Source: Sphingobium aromaticiconvertens (GTDB lineage Bacteria; Pseudomonadota; Alphaproteobacteria; Sphingomonadales; Sphingomonadaceae). Taken from it: 27,591 bases of DNA. Below are positions 6,694 through 16,164 of the stretch, one piece after another. How positions within the stretch are numbered: position 1 is the stretch's first letter; each line of letters opens with the position of its first letter. The notes beneath the pieces are model-generated. The model was not told where the DNA came from. It saw nothing but the letters and a program-made list of their open reading frames with translations, and searched no databases. The stretch spans positions 1 through 27,591 of the forward strand of contig NZ_JBANRJ010000003.1 in the NCBI RefSeq assembly GCF_037154075.1, in the 5' to 3' direction. Both the position numbers and the translations under genes were made by a program.

Positions 6694-6731
6694 GGGTCGT
6701 GCGGCTGAGCGGAACAAGAAAGTGTCGTAAG
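6694..6731 (+). repeat. Left inverted repeat of the inner transposon
   Basis: This 38-bp repeat begins GGGTCGTGCGGCTGAGCG and ends in TAAG, the typical Tn3 form. It differs from the right copy at three positions (24, 25 and 34). Confidence 0.95.
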
Positions 6732-6746
6732 GGGCATTATTTCTTT

Positions 6747-9700
6747 TCAAAAGTCCCATTCGGAATTAGGTTGGCGTAGCGGTCTGAGGCCGCCGTTTGC
6801 GACGGCGTCGGGCACGGAGAAGTCGTAGCTCCCGAGGAAATTGATGTGACGCCAGAATATCGGCGAGAGTCGAGCGATATCGGCGGGCAGCGGTGGCGCC
6901 CCGGCCTCGCTGAGTTGGCGCACGGTTTCCTGCATGTAGACAGCGTTCCAGTGGACGATGGAGTTGAGGGCGAGACCGAGGACCCCGAGCTGCTCCTCTT
7001 GGCCTTGACGCAAAGGGCTTCTGATTTCGCCCCGATCGCCGTGATGGACGCGCCGACCGAGCTTGTGGCGCAATTCCTGCCGGTTGAGCTGAAACAAGAT
7101 CCGTCGGCGGAACGGTCGGTCGTCGATGTATCGCAGGATGTGCAGCGTCTTGATGATGCGCCCCAGTTCAGACAGGGCCTTGGCCAGGGTCGTTGGGCGG
7201 TCTTTGACCTGCAGCATGCGCATGACGCCTGCGGCCTTGAGGTGGCCGAGCTTGATCGACCCGGCCAAACGGATCAGGTCGGACCAGTTTTCCCTAATCA
7301 GATTGATTTTGATCCTGCCCCAGGCAATCTCATCGAATTGTCCGTAGCTCGCCTGGCGGTCGATGCGCCACAGCTTCGCGCCGCCGATGTCCGCCAGACG
7401 GGGGCTGAATCGGTAGCCCAGGAGCCAGAACAGGCCGAAAATTGCGTCGGAATAGGCAGCGGTGTCGGTCATAATCTCCAGAGGATCGAGCTCGGTTTCC
7501 TGCTCCAGCAGGAGAGCCAGGACGACCAAACTGTCGCGCAAGGTGCCGGGGATGACCGCTCCGGCCAGCCCGCTGAACTGATTGGAAATCATGTTGTACC
7601 AAGTGACGCCGCGCTCCTGGCCATAGTATTTGGGATTGGGGCCGGCATGTATGGCGCTCGACGGAGCGACAAACCGCATTCCGTCCGCGCTGGCCACCTC
7701 TCCGGCGCCCCAGTGGCGAACGATATCCAGGCGATTGTGGGCGGCAACGATCGCGGCGTTCGCCGCAGCTATGGTCTCAGGCCGAATGAAATTCTGATTG
7801 ACCCAAGACAGCCGGTCGCGACGCAGAGCCGCAATTTCCGGGCGCACAACTGGCTCAAGACCGATGTTGCAGGCGCCGCCGACCAGGGTTGCGCACAGGC
7901 TTATCTCGAAGTGCTCGACGGTGGCCTGACGCTCGCTCAGATGGGTAAAGGACTTGGCGAATCCGGTTCGCGCCATGACTTCAAGAAAGATGTCGGGCAT
8001 CCCCGCCTTCGGCATGCGCGTTTGGACGGCGCCGCGCAGCGCACGAAGGCTCTCGGATTCATCAAGCTTGTCGAGGGGCGTGACCACAATCCCGGTCTTG
8101 TCGGCGACCGTCTCGAAACGCAGGTCAGGATTGTGGCCGGCGCGCGCGACGACATGTCGATATGCCTCGTCGAGAAGGCGGGAGAGACCGTCAATCTCAG
8201 TGTCGGCTTCCAGAGATCGGCCCAGGGCGCGTGCCACCATCAACCTGGAATTGTGCCAGGACTCGCCCTCGAGCATCCCGCGCCGAGGATCTCCGTATCG
8301 GATGCCGGGCTTGGCGAACACATCGCGATGCTTGATCGCGAGACGCCATGCATCGATGATCGCGAAGACATAGGCTTTCGGGTCCCGCACACTGCCTTCA
8401 TGATCCAGGACATGTTGCCTCCACGCCTTTGGGATCGCAGCGGTCGGTGCGCCGCGCATCTTGGCGAGAGACGACCAGTCGTCTACGCCCTTGAGGTAGC
8501 TGATCGCGGCCTTGACGTTTTTGCCGCCCGGGGCGGCGTCGGTCTCGATGCGGTTGGTGATTTCGAAGAACAATTTCCGGGCACCCCGCCACTTTCTCCG
8601 CAGTTGGTCGTAGGGCTTGCTCTCTGCGGGCTTGGCGATCGCCTCCACCTTGGACATGGCGGCCTCGATGTCGGGACGGGGCAACCGCTCGAAGAGCACA
8701 TCTCTCCATTCATTGAGGGGCAGGACATCGTCGGTCAAAACCAACAGACCCATCGCGTGGAGCAGCATCGCGGCGCCATCGAGATCGCGCAGACTGCGCA
8801 GACGGTCCTGTTTGTCGGCGGCTTCGGCCCCCTTCACCAAATCGGCAAGCAGAACCTCGGCCAGCTCGGCGGCATCGTCCTGGGCCGCCGCTTCGAGCGT
8901 ATGGAAGAGCGCGGCTACAGTCGCGGTTCGACGAGGCTCCTGAAGGGCCGCAATGGCCGAAGGCTTGCTGACACGCGCTACCCGCGCGAGCCGCTCAAGG
9001 GTTGTCGCGGGAACACCCCTTGGTGGCGCCGGCCGCAGATTGAACGCCCGGACCGCATCGAGCCGATCAAGGTGACGGAAGAGCTCGGTCGGCATGCGCT
9101 TGGAGGGCACTGTCCGCAGCGCGTCCAAGGCGGCGAACGTGGATGTGTCGCCATCGTCAAACAGGGCGGCGATGCGCGCGCGTTGGTCATCGCTCAAGCT
9201 GGCGACCAGATGGCGCCAAAGCCTGGTCCGCGCACGATCGCGGATTCTGCCGACCAATCGCTCGACGACCGTGACGCCTGGCAGCAGCACCTTGTTGGCG
9301 ATCAGCCAGGCCGCCGCTCGATCAATCAAGGGGCCGGGCCGCTCGTCGCCGCTCCAACAAAGGGCGTAGAGCCATCTGGTCAATCGGAAACGCGCCACCG
9401 CGTTGTCGCCAAAGTCCGTGAAGCCGCAGTGCGTCCGGATGAGCGCGAGGTGCCGGATGCGCCGGCTTCCCGCAAAATAGGCGTCCACGTCCGTGGCGGG
9501 CTCAAGAGCGAGTTGTTCGATCACGGTCGCCAGGACCGACGCGGGGATCTCGGAAGGAGAGACTGGAAATGCGCCCAGAAACCGGGCGCTCGTCAGCATC
9601 ACGGTGAAGCCGAGCCGATTATGGTCTCCGCGCAGAGTTCCAATGAGGTCGCGATCAGTTTGGTCCAGATGGAAATATCGCGCGAGTTGGTCGGCCGACG

Positions 9701-9761
9701 GTTCGCCGTCGAAGCGAGAAAAGCCCTGACGCTGGGCATCAGTGAGGTGACGGGTGGGCAT
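6747..9761 (-). CDS. tnpA: TnpA transposase of the inner Tn3-family element
   Basis: This is a full-length Tn3-family DDE transposase of 1004 residues that catalyses replicative transposition. The start is ATG 9761 ([20 protein letters not shown]). A TTG 18 bases upstream also keeps the frame but is less likely. The N-terminal DUF4158-type DNA-binding region is present ([20 protein letters not shown]). In the C-terminal catalytic part the first two acidic residues sit in [12 protein letters not shown] and [15 protein letters not shown]. The third is probably within [20 protein letters not shown]. The stop is 15 bp from the left terminal repeat. It is divergent from tnpR across a shared res/promoter region. 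It has no frameshift and looks functional. Confidence 0.96.
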   Translation of the reverse strand: MPTRHLTDAQRQGFSRFDGEPSADQLARYFHLDQTDRDLIGTLRGDHNRLGFTVMLTSARFLGAFPVSPSEIPASVLATVIEQLALEPATDVDAYFAGSRRIRHLALIRTHCGFTDFGDNAVARFRLTRWLYALCWSGDERPGPLIDRAAAWLIANKVLLPGVTVVERLVGRIRDRARTRLWRHLVASLSDDQRARIAALFDDGDTSTFAALDALRTVPSKRMPTELFRHLDRLDAVRAFNLRPAPPRGVPATTLERLARVARVSKPSAIAALQEPRRTATVAALFHTLEAAAQDDAAELAEVLLADLVKGAEAADKQDRLRSLRDLDGAAMLLHAMGLLVLTDDVLPLNEWRDVLFERLPRPDIEAAMSKVEAIAKPAESKPYDQLRRKWRGARKLFFEITNRIETDAAPGGKNVKAAISYLKGVDDWSSLAKMRGAPTAAIPKAWRQHVLDHEGSVRDPKAYVFAIIDAWRLAIKHRDVFAKPGIRYGDPRRGMLEGESWHNSRLMVARALGRSLEADTEIDGLSRLLDEAYRHVVARAGHNPDLRFETVADKTGIVVTPLDKLDESESLRALRGAVQTRMPKAGMPDIFLEVMARTGFAKSFTHLSERQATVEHFEISLCATLVGGACNIGLEPVVRPEIAALRRDRLSWVNQNFIRPETIAAANAAIVAAHNRLDIVRHWGAGEVASADGMRFVAPSSAIHAGPNPKYYGQERGVTWYNMISNQFSGLAGAVIPGTLRDSLVVLALLLEQETELDPLEIMTDTAAYSDAIFGLFWLLGYRFSPRLADIGGAKLWRIDRQASYGQFDEIAWGRIKINLIRENWSDLIRLAGSIKLGHLKAAGVMRMLQVKDRPTTLAKALSELGRIIKTLHILRYIDDRPFRRRILFQLNRQELRHKLGRRVHHGDRGEIRSPLRQGQEEQLGVLGLALNSIVHWNAVYMQETVRQLSEAGAPPLPADIARLSPIFWRHINFLGSYDFSVPDAVANGGLRPLRQPNSEWDF

Positions 9762-9892
9762 ACCGTGCGAAACTTCCAACTTTTGCGAAGGGGACGGCCG
9801 ATGCCGATAAACAAGGCGAATTTCTTCGCAAAATATATGTGCGAAATAAAGTCGTTTTGCAGCAACTTTCGCACAATGGCGGGAGCCTCCGC
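9762..9892. other. res site/divergent promoter of the inner transposon
   Basis: This 131-bp gap between divergent tnpA and tnpR contains repeated TTCGCA/TGCGAA elements. The clearest is TTCGCA (9825-9830) with TGCGAA (9840-9845) around an AT-rich centre, a plausible crossover site. Others are GTGCGAAAC near 9765, TTTTGCGAAG near 9781 and CTTTCGCACA near 9867. Three such sites are what a Tn3-type res needs. Confidence 0.7.
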
Positions 9893-10453
9893 ATGAAGCT
9901 CGGCTACGCGCGCGTCTCCACCGAGGATCAGAACCTGGACATCCAGTGCGCTCGGCTCTCGGAGGCTGGCTGTGAAATGATGTTCGACGAGAAAATATCA
10001 GGGGCCGCTCGTGGCCGGCTCGAGCTTGAAAAGCTGATGGGCCACCTGCGCAAAGACGATGTTCTCGTCGTCACCCGCCTCGATCGTTTGGCGCGATCCA
10101 CCATCGAACTCTTGCACATCGCGGAACGTATCAGGGAAAAGCAGGCAGGATTACAATCGCTTGATGAACCTTGGGCCGATACCACGTCCCCGTCTGGCGT
10201 GATGATCATGACCGTATTCGCCGGGATCGCCCAGTTCGAGCGGTCTCTAATATTGAGCCGAACCGACGAGGGTCGAAAGGCGGCTATGGTGCGCGGCGTG
10301 ACCTTCGGACGCCCAAAGAAAATGCGACCCGATCAGGCCGAGCTTGCTCGCCAACTTGTTCTGGAGGGCAAATCAATCAGCTCCGTCGCCAGGACCTTCA
10401 ATGTTCACCCGGCCACTATCTATCGCTGCATTGAGCCAAACGGCTCCTTATGA
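9893..10453 (+). CDS. tnpR: TnpR serine resolvase of the inner transposon
   Basis: The product is a 186-residue serine resolvase. ATG 9893 (MKLGYARVSTEDQNLDIQ) follows a GGGAG ribosome site. An upstream in-frame start at 9839 would read through res. The catalytic serine is S9. The domain continues with VVTRLDRLARSTIELL and MTVFAGIAQFERSLILSRTD, and ends in an HTH (KSISSVARTFNVHPATIYRCI). Its TGA stop (10451-10453) lies inside the right terminal repeat, so gene and element end overlap. It resolves cointegrates at 9762-9892 and probably represses both genes. Confidence 0.94.
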   Translation: MKLGYARVSTEDQNLDIQCARLSEAGCEMMFDEKISGAARGRLELEKLMGHLRKDDVLVVTRLDRLARSTIELLHIAERIREKQAGLQSLDEPWADTTSPSGVMIMTVFAGIAQFERSLILSRTDEGRKAAMVRGVTFGRPKKMRPDQAELARQLVLEGKSISSVARTFNVHPATIYRCIEPNGSL

Positions 10454-10484
10454 CACTTTTCTGTTCCGCTCAGCCGCACGACCC
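10447..10484 (-). repeat. Right inverted repeat of the inner transposon
   Basis: This is the inverted copy of 6694-6731, matching at 35 of 38 bases. Outside it, TTGAA follows, not the GGATC found beyond the left repeat. Confidence 0.95.
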
Positions 10485-11425
10485 TTGAACAGGATGCCGG
10501 TCTTGCCCCTGACCGCCTTTGCTTCCTCCAGGAGCTCGGTCACGACGCGCCGCTCGGCCTTGACCGTGATGCGGTGCGTGATCTGGATGAGCAGGTCGAC
10601 CAGCCCGTCGACGATTTCCGCCTCGCGCGGGACGCAATAAAAGGCGAGCAGCGGCAGCCTGATACGATCCGGGTGGCGGCGCAGCTCCCAGGCGCTCTCG
10701 ACCGCGGCCCGCCTGCGGAATCGCTTCACAAGGTCGGAATGCACGCCGCCGAGCAACTCTGCCGATAGTTCAAGCCCGCGAACCAACTCGAGCTTGGCGA
10801 TCTCGGCCAGCAGGCTGTCGAGCCCGGGCTTTCCGGGATCAGCGGACAGCCGCGTATAGGCCGCGCCCTCACCATCGTCGGCGAGCAGCGCGTTCAGGCG
10901 CGAGCGGGATCCATCGTCAAGGCGATCACCGACGGCGGCGAGCATCGCGTCGTCGTGGCCGGCGCGAAGCGAGCGGACCAGCCGGTCGAGGCGGTACGAT
11001 CCGGGCCTGACAACCCGCCGCGCGGCGAACCATCCGGTGATCTCGTCCTCAAGCGCGGACGGTGTCGGCTCGCGGGGGAGGATGTCCGACAGCAGCCACG
11101 ACCGGAACGCCGCCTCGGTCGCATGGTCAAAGGTGCCGACCGCCAGATGCTCGAGAACAAGCTGGCGGTGCCGGCGTCCCGAGCGACCGGTGAACGCGTA
11201 GCTCTCGACGTCTGCCTCGACGCCGATCTGGCCGGCGAGATGCGCGATCACGGCCGGGGCGAGGTCCGCTTCCTCATCCGGAAAGCGACCCTGCGACCGC
11301 CAGAACGCCAGCTGACAGGCGAGCCCCAGCTTACCGGCATCAGCATTGCCGGCGATGAACGCGACATCGTCGGGCGACAGCGTCCAGCGTTCACCCAGTT
11401 CGTCCACCGACCACAGTCGTTTCAT
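10485..11425 (-). pseudogene. tnpA 5' fragment of the outer transposon
   Basis: This is the first ~313 codons of a Tn3-family transposase, beginning at ATG 11425 (MKRLWSVDELGERWTLSPDD). It contains the N-terminal DUF4158-type domain (GLACQLAFWRSQGRFPDEEA, WLLSDILPREPTP). The reading frame runs into the inner element's repeat after GKTGILFK and stops at 10448 after 11 foreign residues. The 3' fragment is at 6693-6232, and the middle half of the gene is gone. The fragment retains DNA-binding sequence but no catalytic centre. Confidence 0.93.
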
Positions 11426-11484
11426 GCATGCCCCCTGATCCACGCCGCAGCGGCATGCTAACCCGGATCACCGGACGCGCGAAG

Positions 11485-11523
11485 CCAAATGGCCATTTTG
11501 CACAGCTTCGCGGTCACGGGGCC
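11485..11523 (-). repeat. Right inverted repeat of the outer transposon
   Basis: This is the inverted copy of 5497-5535 with one mismatch. TCATT follows at 11524-11528, completing the target duplication. Confidence 0.95.
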
Positions 11524-11714
11524 TCATTGGGATCGTAGCTGTCGTGTAGGACTGCGAGGTCTATCGGATCGCAGTGCGGCCTCGGCCCCATCCGCCTACG
11601 GTGATCGTTGTAATGAACGATAGTGAATACGGCGTCCGGCAAGGGAAGCGTGAGCGCATGCTCTAGAAGGCGAATCTGTTCATCCTTGTAACTCTGCCTG
11701 ATGCCGTCTTCCAT
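11524..11714 (-). pseudogene. 5' fragment of the split hypothetical gene
   Basis: This is the N-terminal part of the 124-residue protein completed at 5491-5308. It begins at ATG 11714 (MEDGIRQSYKDEQIRLLEHA) with a GGAG ribosome site upstream. It reads to SYDPNE at the duplication. The open frame now ends after three residues contributed by the transposon repeat. The context is a two-gene unit with the resolvase immediately upstream (its stop is at 11734). Function unknown. Confidence 0.85.
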
Positions 11715-11733
11715 GCCCGTCTCCGATCGTTCC

Positions 11734-12198
11734 TTACCGCCCTACAAGCCGTGATATGGTTGCCTGGCTGACATTGAACAGCGCGGCGACGGTCCGCTGC
11801 GTGTCACCGGCAGCGAGCCTATCGAGCGCCTCTGCCTGCTGATGTGAGGTCAGGGCCGTCCTACGCCCAAATTTGACACCACGCGCCCTTGCCTGGACAC
11901 GCCCTGCGGCGGTGCGCTCGGTGATCCGCTCCCGCTCCCAGCTCGCCGCGATTCCCAACACCGCGATTATCACCTCGGCAAATTGTGAAGTCGTGTCCAC
12001 CATCGGCTCGGCCAGCGAACGGAAGCCAGCCCCGGCCTCCTTTACCGCATGGAGGATGTTCAATAAGTCGCGGGTGTTGCGGGCAAGCCGGTCTGTCGCC
12101 GTCACCATCAGCACGTCGCCATCGTCCAGCGCGCCGATCGCGCGCTTGAGCTGGGGCCGCTCGGCCGTCGCCCCGCTAATCTTCTCGCGGTAGATTTT
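11734..12198 (-). pseudogene. Backbone serine resolvase, 3' part
   Basis: This is the C-terminal ~153 codons of the plasmid's own serine recombinase. It includes REKISGATAERPQLKRAIGA, LMVTATDRLARNTRDLLNIL, AVLGIAASWERERITERTAA and a C-terminal HTH (DTQRTVAALFNVSQATISRL). The 5' part, with the catalytic serine, is at 16253-16165. Joining the two and keeping one ATTTT gives 549 nt in frame, a 182-residue enzyme of normal length. Severed from its catalytic serine, this fragment cannot recombine DNA. Confidence 0.94.
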
Positions 12199-12239
12199 GG
12201 GTCCATCCCCGCAAAAGTACCGAACGCGACATAGGAATT
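12199..12239 (+). repeat. Left inverted repeat of the element in the resolvase gene
   Basis: It begins GGGTCC and includes GCGACATAGGAATT at the inner end. It matches the right copy at 35 of 41 positions. ATTTT precedes it. Confidence 0.93.
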
Positions 12240-12243
12240 TCGG

Positions 12244-12885
12244 TCAAGCACTGAGGGCATTCGGAGTGCCGGACGCGACTTTGAGGACCCGCTTTGCATG
12301 ATCGCGCAACTGGCCGTTCGGTCCGACGTAGCGATAGAGCGTCGCGCGGCTAATGCCGAGTTCACGGCATAGGTCAGCGATATTCGTGTCGCGATTGGCC
12401 ATCGCAGACTGGGCCAGGCGGATCTGGTTTTTGGTCAGCTCGAATTGGCGGCCGCCTTTACGTCCGCGTGCGCGGGCAGCGGCGAGACCCGCCATTGTGC
12501 GTTCGCGAATGAGATCGCCCTCGAACTCGGCCAGTGCCGCGAATATCCCGAATATCAGTTTGCCGCTTGATGTGGTGGTGTCTATATCGGCGCCCTGGCC
12601 GGTGAGGACGCAAAGCCCGACGCCTCGTTCAGACAGACTGCGTACGGTCGTGACCAAATGCTTGAGATCGCGTCCCAGCCGGTCAAGCTTCCATATATAA
12701 AGTGTGTCGCCTGGCCGTAGCGCTTTCAGGCAGGCTTCCAGCCCCGGACGATCATCCCGCTTTCCAGACGCTTCGTCCTTGTAGACGTGGTCGGGAGTGA
12801 CATCGGCCGCCGTGAGCGCATCCATCTGAAGGTCGAGGGTCTGCGAGCCGTCTGCTTTGGAAATCCGCGCATATCCGAGCTTCAT
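12244..12885 (-). CDS. tnpR: TnpR serine resolvase of the element in the resolvase gene
   Basis: The product is a 213-residue serine resolvase starting at ATG 12885 (MKLGYARISKADGSQTLDLQ). A longer open frame to 12984 would cross res. The catalytic serine is S9. Conserved blocks include WKLDRLGRDLKHLVTTVRSL and GIFAALAEFEGDLIRERTMA. The HTH is NIADLCRELGISRATLYRYV, followed by a ~25-residue tail. The stop is five bases from the left terminal repeat. It is divergent from tnpA. The sequence is clearly different from the other resolvases in the window, so its res specificity should differ too. Confidence 0.94.
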   Translation of the reverse strand: MKLGYARISKADGSQTLDLQMDALTAADVTPDHVYKDEASGKRDDRPGLEACLKALRPGDTLYIWKLDRLGRDLKHLVTTVRSLSERGVGLCVLTGQGADIDTTTSSGKLIFGIFAALAEFEGDLIRERTMAGLAAARARGRKGGRQFELTKNQIRLAQSAMANRDTNIADLCRELGISRATLYRYVGPNGQLRDHAKRVLKVASGTPNALSA

Positions 12886-13015
12886 GAGTGTTTCACAGAC
12901 GGTCGTTTGTGTGACGCTGGCGAAACAGCCCGCCAGCATGATCGATTTTGTATCATATCCCGTCTCACAGATAAAGGATAGCAAACCCTATCCAAAACGA
13001 AAAGAGACGCAGCTT
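12886..13015. other. res/divergent promoter region of the element in the resolvase gene
   Basis: This is the 130-bp gap between tnpR and tnpA. Candidate recombinase sites are TTTCACA facing TGTGTGAC near 12890-12917 and a CTCACAG element near 12964. A perfect inverted repeat, GGATAG and CTATCC with a 6-bp gap (12976-12993), lies just before tnpA and could be an operator. Confidence 0.6.
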
Positions 13016-16000
13016 ATGCCACGCATGCAAATTCTCTCGCCCGGCGAACAGAACGCTTTCGACACACCGCCCCGGATGAACGCTGCCCAGCGCAAGGCTG
13101 CCTTCGATTTGCCACTCGGCTTTCAAAAAGAGATCGAGCGACTGCGGGATCCAGCCCACCAGGTCGGGTTCTGTTTAAATGCCGGCTACTTCCGTCATGG
13201 CCGGCGCTGCTTTGCCCCCGAAACATTCCACGACAACGACATTGCACATGTCTCCAGTCGGCTGGGGCATGACGCGGGAATGTTTGCACCCGCCGCCTAT
13301 CCCGACCGGACACGTCAACGCCACGAGCGGATAATAGAGCGCCTGGCCGGTTTCCGGACGCTCGGTGGCGATGGTGAAGCGCATCTGTCTCTCATGATCG
13401 ACCAGAAGGTCAGGGCTCACGAGAAACCGAAGGTTATCTTCCAGGCTGCCGTCGACCATCTGCTGACAAATCGGATTGCCTTGCCGGGCTACCGGCGCCT
13501 GCAGGATTTGATCCTGTTGGCGATCGGGCGGTCCAGAACGCGCGAGATGGCTCTGGTCGATGCCCACCTGCCACCGGCACTCGGCCGGGAACTCGACCTG
13601 CTTCTGGGTGATGGTGAGGAAACAGACGGGATCGCGCGGAGCCGTCTGGCGGCCCTCAAGCAGAATTCACAATCCGTTCGTCCCCGTTCGGTCAAGGACA
13701 GGCTGGCCAATCACACGGAGCTCTCCGACCTGTTTCACAAGCTCGAACCGGTCATTACGGCCCTGGGTTGGGATCGAAGCAGCGCCCGCAATTACGCGCT
13801 TGCCGTCATGAAATCGGATCCCCACGATCTGCGGCGTCGAAAGCCGGCAGACCGCTATCTTCACCTCATCGCCTTCGTCGTCCATCAATACTTCTCGCTG
13901 CAGGACAATCTGGTGGCCACGCTACTCAGCTCCGTTAAGGCTACCGAGACTGCGGCAAGCCGCGAGTTCAAGGACTGGTGCTATGTCGAGAGAAAGTCTC
14001 AGGCCGCAAAGCTCCGGGCCCAGATACAGGCTTTCGAAGATCATTTCCAATCGGCCATGGCCACCCTGCGCGGTGTGTTCGAAGCCGACGACCTCACAGA
14101 CGCTGACAAGCTGCAGAGCCTGCATCTCTTGCTGTTCCCGGTCGATGCGGCGCCAGTGTTGTCCGATGCCATTCTGAAAGACATGAAGGATGACGCGAGC
14201 GTATCGCAGAACGAGGACGCCCGCTATTACGACATTCTTGAAGCCAGATCCCGACGCCTGCAAAACCAGGTGTCGGGTGTCATGAAGTCTCTGTCCTTCC
14301 AGACGGAAACACATATCAAGCCGCTGCTGGCGGCGCTGGTGCATTTCCGCAAGGCCGATGGCCAGGTGACGCGATCGGCGCCATCAGGCTTTCTCGATCC
14401 CGACGAGCGCAAGGCCGTGGGAAGTGGCGCGGAATTCAGGCCGTCGCTTTATAAGGTCATGCTGTTCCAGCACGTCGCCAGGGCGATCAAAGCCGGCGGT
14501 GTAAACCTGCCCCAATCTCACAGATATCAGCCCCTGGATAGCTATCTGATCGGGACAGAGCGCTGGCAGCGCGATCGTGAGCAATTACTGGAACGCGCCG
14601 GAATGGCGCGTTTCTCGGACCCGAACGCCGTGCTTGCGACGTTGAAGCAAGCCCTGAGCGACCAGTTTCTCCTCACCAACAGCAATATCGCAGACGGCAG
14701 AAACCTTCATGCGACGGTCGCGGCTGCCGGCCACATCAAGCTCAACACGCCCAAGCAGGAGGAGATCGAGACGACTGCCCTTTCCAGGCTCTTTCCGCAA
14801 CGGCACTATGTGCCGCTCTCCGAGATCCTCAACACGGTCAACGTCGCTAGCGGTTTTGCCGACAGCCTGTCGCATCTGCGCCAGCAATACGCCCGCCCGG
14901 TTTCGACCGCCGTTCTCCTGGCCGGCGTCATTGGCCTGGGATGCGGGATCGGCCTGCGGAAAATGGCCCGAATATCCGGTGCGATCAAGGAGGACGCTCT
15001 GGATCACGCCGTCAACTGGCACTTCTCCCGCGAAAATCTTGTTGCTGCCAACGATCGCATCCTCGCCCTCATGGACAGCCTCGATCTCCCGGAAATCTAC
15101 CGGCGCCATGCCGGTGAGACCCACACGGCCAGTGACGGCCAGAAGTTCGAGGTAACCGGCGATAGCCTCGATGCCAGCCATTCCTTCAAATATTTTGGGA
15201 AAGGTCAGGGAAGCAGCGCCTACACCTATGTCAGCGACAAGATCTTGCTCTGGTATTCCACCGTCTTCAGCGCCGCCGAACGCGACAGCGCCTACGTCAT
15301 CGACGGTCTGATGCACAACGACGTGGTGAAATCGACGATCCATTCGACGGACACCCATGGCTATTCCGAAGCGATCTTCGGCGCCACCTATCTCATCGAC
15401 ATTGCCTATGCCCCCAGGATCAAGGGCCTGAAGCATCAAACCCTGTATGGCTTCAGGTCCATGACGCACGAAAATCGGAAGAACTGGGCCGTCCAACCCG
15501 ACAAATATGTTGACGAAAACATCATCCGTACCCACTGGGACGAAATTCTCCGGCTCATGGTCACCATCAGGCTCAAGGAAACCACGGCGTCGGATATATT
15601 CCGGCGGCTCAATTCATATTCCAGGCAGAACAGTCTTTACACCGCCCTCAAAGCTTTCGGACGCATCGTCAAAACCCTGTTCATCCTGCGCTACATCGAT
15701 GGCGTCGAACTGCGAATGGATATCGAAGCCATGCTCAACAAGGTCGAACTGGCCAACCGGTTTACCCGAGCGGTGGCCGTCGGCAGTCCGCGTGAGTTCA
15801 TCTTTACCGTCCAGGAGGATCAGCAGGTAGCCGAAGCCTGCAACCGCCTGATCAAGAACGCCATCATCTGCTGGAATTATCTCTATCTCGAAACCAGGCT
15901 ACGCGCCGCCGATCCCGAAACGCACGCCGAAATGATGCAGAGTATCAAGGCCCATTCGCCGCAATCCTGGGCGCACATCAACATGCTGGGCGAATACGAT

Positions 16001-16060
16001 TTCTCCGACAAGAAGCTTGCAGACAGCTTCGGTATCCTCCCCCTGAAACAGGGCCTCTGA
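13016..16060 (+). CDS. tnpA: TnpA transposase of the element in the resolvase gene
   Basis: This is a full-length Tn3-family transposase of 1014 residues. ATG 13016 (MPRMQILSPGEQNAFDTPPR) was chosen because the longer frame from 12857 overlaps tnpR and res. Catalytic-domain motifs are present: TASDGQKFEVTGDS (first Asp), HSTDTHGYSEAIFGATYLID (second Asp) and probably VQEDQQVAEACNRLIKN for the third acidic residue. HYVPLSEILNTVNVASGF and SYSRQNSLYTALKAFGRIVK are also family-like. It is more diverged from the other two transposases here, with an HGYSE variant reminiscent of the Tn4651 branch (from memory). No frameshift is seen. Confidence 0.95.
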   Translation: MPRMQILSPGEQNAFDTPPRMNAAQRKAAFDLPLGFQKEIERLRDPAHQVGFCLNAGYFRHGRRCFAPETFHDNDIAHVSSRLGHDAGMFAPAAYPDRTRQRHERIIERLAGFRTLGGDGEAHLSLMIDQKVRAHEKPKVIFQAAVDHLLTNRIALPGYRRLQDLILLAIGRSRTREMALVDAHLPPALGRELDLLLGDGEETDGIARSRLAALKQNSQSVRPRSVKDRLANHTELSDLFHKLEPVITALGWDRSSARNYALAVMKSDPHDLRRRKPADRYLHLIAFVVHQYFSLQDNLVATLLSSVKATETAASREFKDWCYVERKSQAAKLRAQIQAFEDHFQSAMATLRGVFEADDLTDADKLQSLHLLLFPVDAAPVLSDAILKDMKDDASVSQNEDARYYDILEARSRRLQNQVSGVMKSLSFQTETHIKPLLAALVHFRKADGQVTRSAPSGFLDPDERKAVGSGAEFRPSLYKVMLFQHVARAIKAGGVNLPQSHRYQPLDSYLIGTERWQRDREQLLERAGMARFSDPNAVLATLKQALSDQFLLTNSNIADGRNLHATVAAAGHIKLNTPKQEEIETTALSRLFPQRHYVPLSEILNTVNVASGFADSLSHLRQQYARPVSTAVLLAGVIGLGCGIGLRKMARISGAIKEDALDHAVNWHFSRENLVAANDRILALMDSLDLPEIYRRHAGETHTASDGQKFEVTGDSLDASHSFKYFGKGQGSSAYTYVSDKILLWYSTVFSAAERDSAYVIDGLMHNDVVKSTIHSTDTHGYSEAIFGATYLIDIAYAPRIKGLKHQTLYGFRSMTHENRKNWAVQPDKYVDENIIRTHWDEILRLMVTIRLKETTASDIFRRLNSYSRQNSLYTALKAFGRIVKTLFILRYIDGVELRMDIEAMLNKVELANRFTRAVAVGSPREFIFTVQEDQQVAEACNRLIKNAIICWNYLYLETRLRAADPETHAEMMQSIKAHSPQSWAHINMLGEYDFSDKKLADSFGILPLKQGL

Positions 16061-16123
16061 AACCAGGCCGTAAATGGGGGAATGAAAATGAGGGAATTTA
16101 TCAGCAACTCAATACCTTGCCAG

Positions 16124-16164
16124 AATTCCTATGTCGCATTCCGCCCCTTTGCGGGGACGGACCC
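16124..16164 (-). repeat. Right inverted repeat of the element in the resolvase gene
   Basis: This is the inverted copy of 12199-12239, located 63 bp after the tnpA stop. ATTTT follows at 16165-16169, completing the duplication. Confidence 0.93.

Larger units (their letters stand above)
6694..10484. mobile_element. Inner Tn3-family transposon with divergent tnpA and tnpR (3.8 kb)
   Basis: The element is 3791 bp long with 38-bp inverted repeats matching at 35 positions. It carries an intact tnpA on the minus strand, a 131-bp res region, and an intact tnpR on the plus strand, with no passenger gene. It lies inside the tnpA of the outer element. The flanking pentamers differ (GGATC on the left, TTGAA on the right), so the usual 5-bp duplication is absent. 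Confidence 0.94.
5497..11523 (-). mobile_element. Outer Tn3-family transposon with tyrosine recombinase, tnpA interrupted (6.0 kb)
   Basis: The element is bounded by 39-bp inverted repeats that differ at one position and flanked by the 5-bp duplication TCATT (5492-5496 and 11524-11528). It contains, from left to right, a tyrosine recombinase, its probable core site, the 3' end of tnpA, a second complete transposon (6694-10484), and the 5' end of tnpA. No serine resolvase of its own is visible. With tnpA broken it cannot move by itself. It arrived before the inner element. Confidence 0.95.
12199..16164. mobile_element. Tn3-family transposon with divergent tnpR and tnpA, inserted in the backbone resolvase (4.0 kb)
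   Basis: The element is 3966 bp long with imperfect inverted repeats of about 41 bp at 12199-12239 and 16124-16164. It is flanked by the 5-bp duplication ATTTT (12194-12198 and 16165-16169). It contains only tnpR (minus strand), a 130-bp res region and tnpA (plus strand), all apparently intact. It has no cargo. Confidence 0.95.

Noticed and set aside
6846..9896. A 1016-codon open frame on the plus strand
   Set aside because: It is exactly antisense to the inner tnpA, which has all transposase motifs. Long antisense frames are common in GC-rich genes, and its translation is low-complexity with no family features.
14585..15535. A 316-codon minus-strand frame
   Set aside because: It lies antisense within the catalytic half of the tnpA at 13016-16060 and has no independent start signal.
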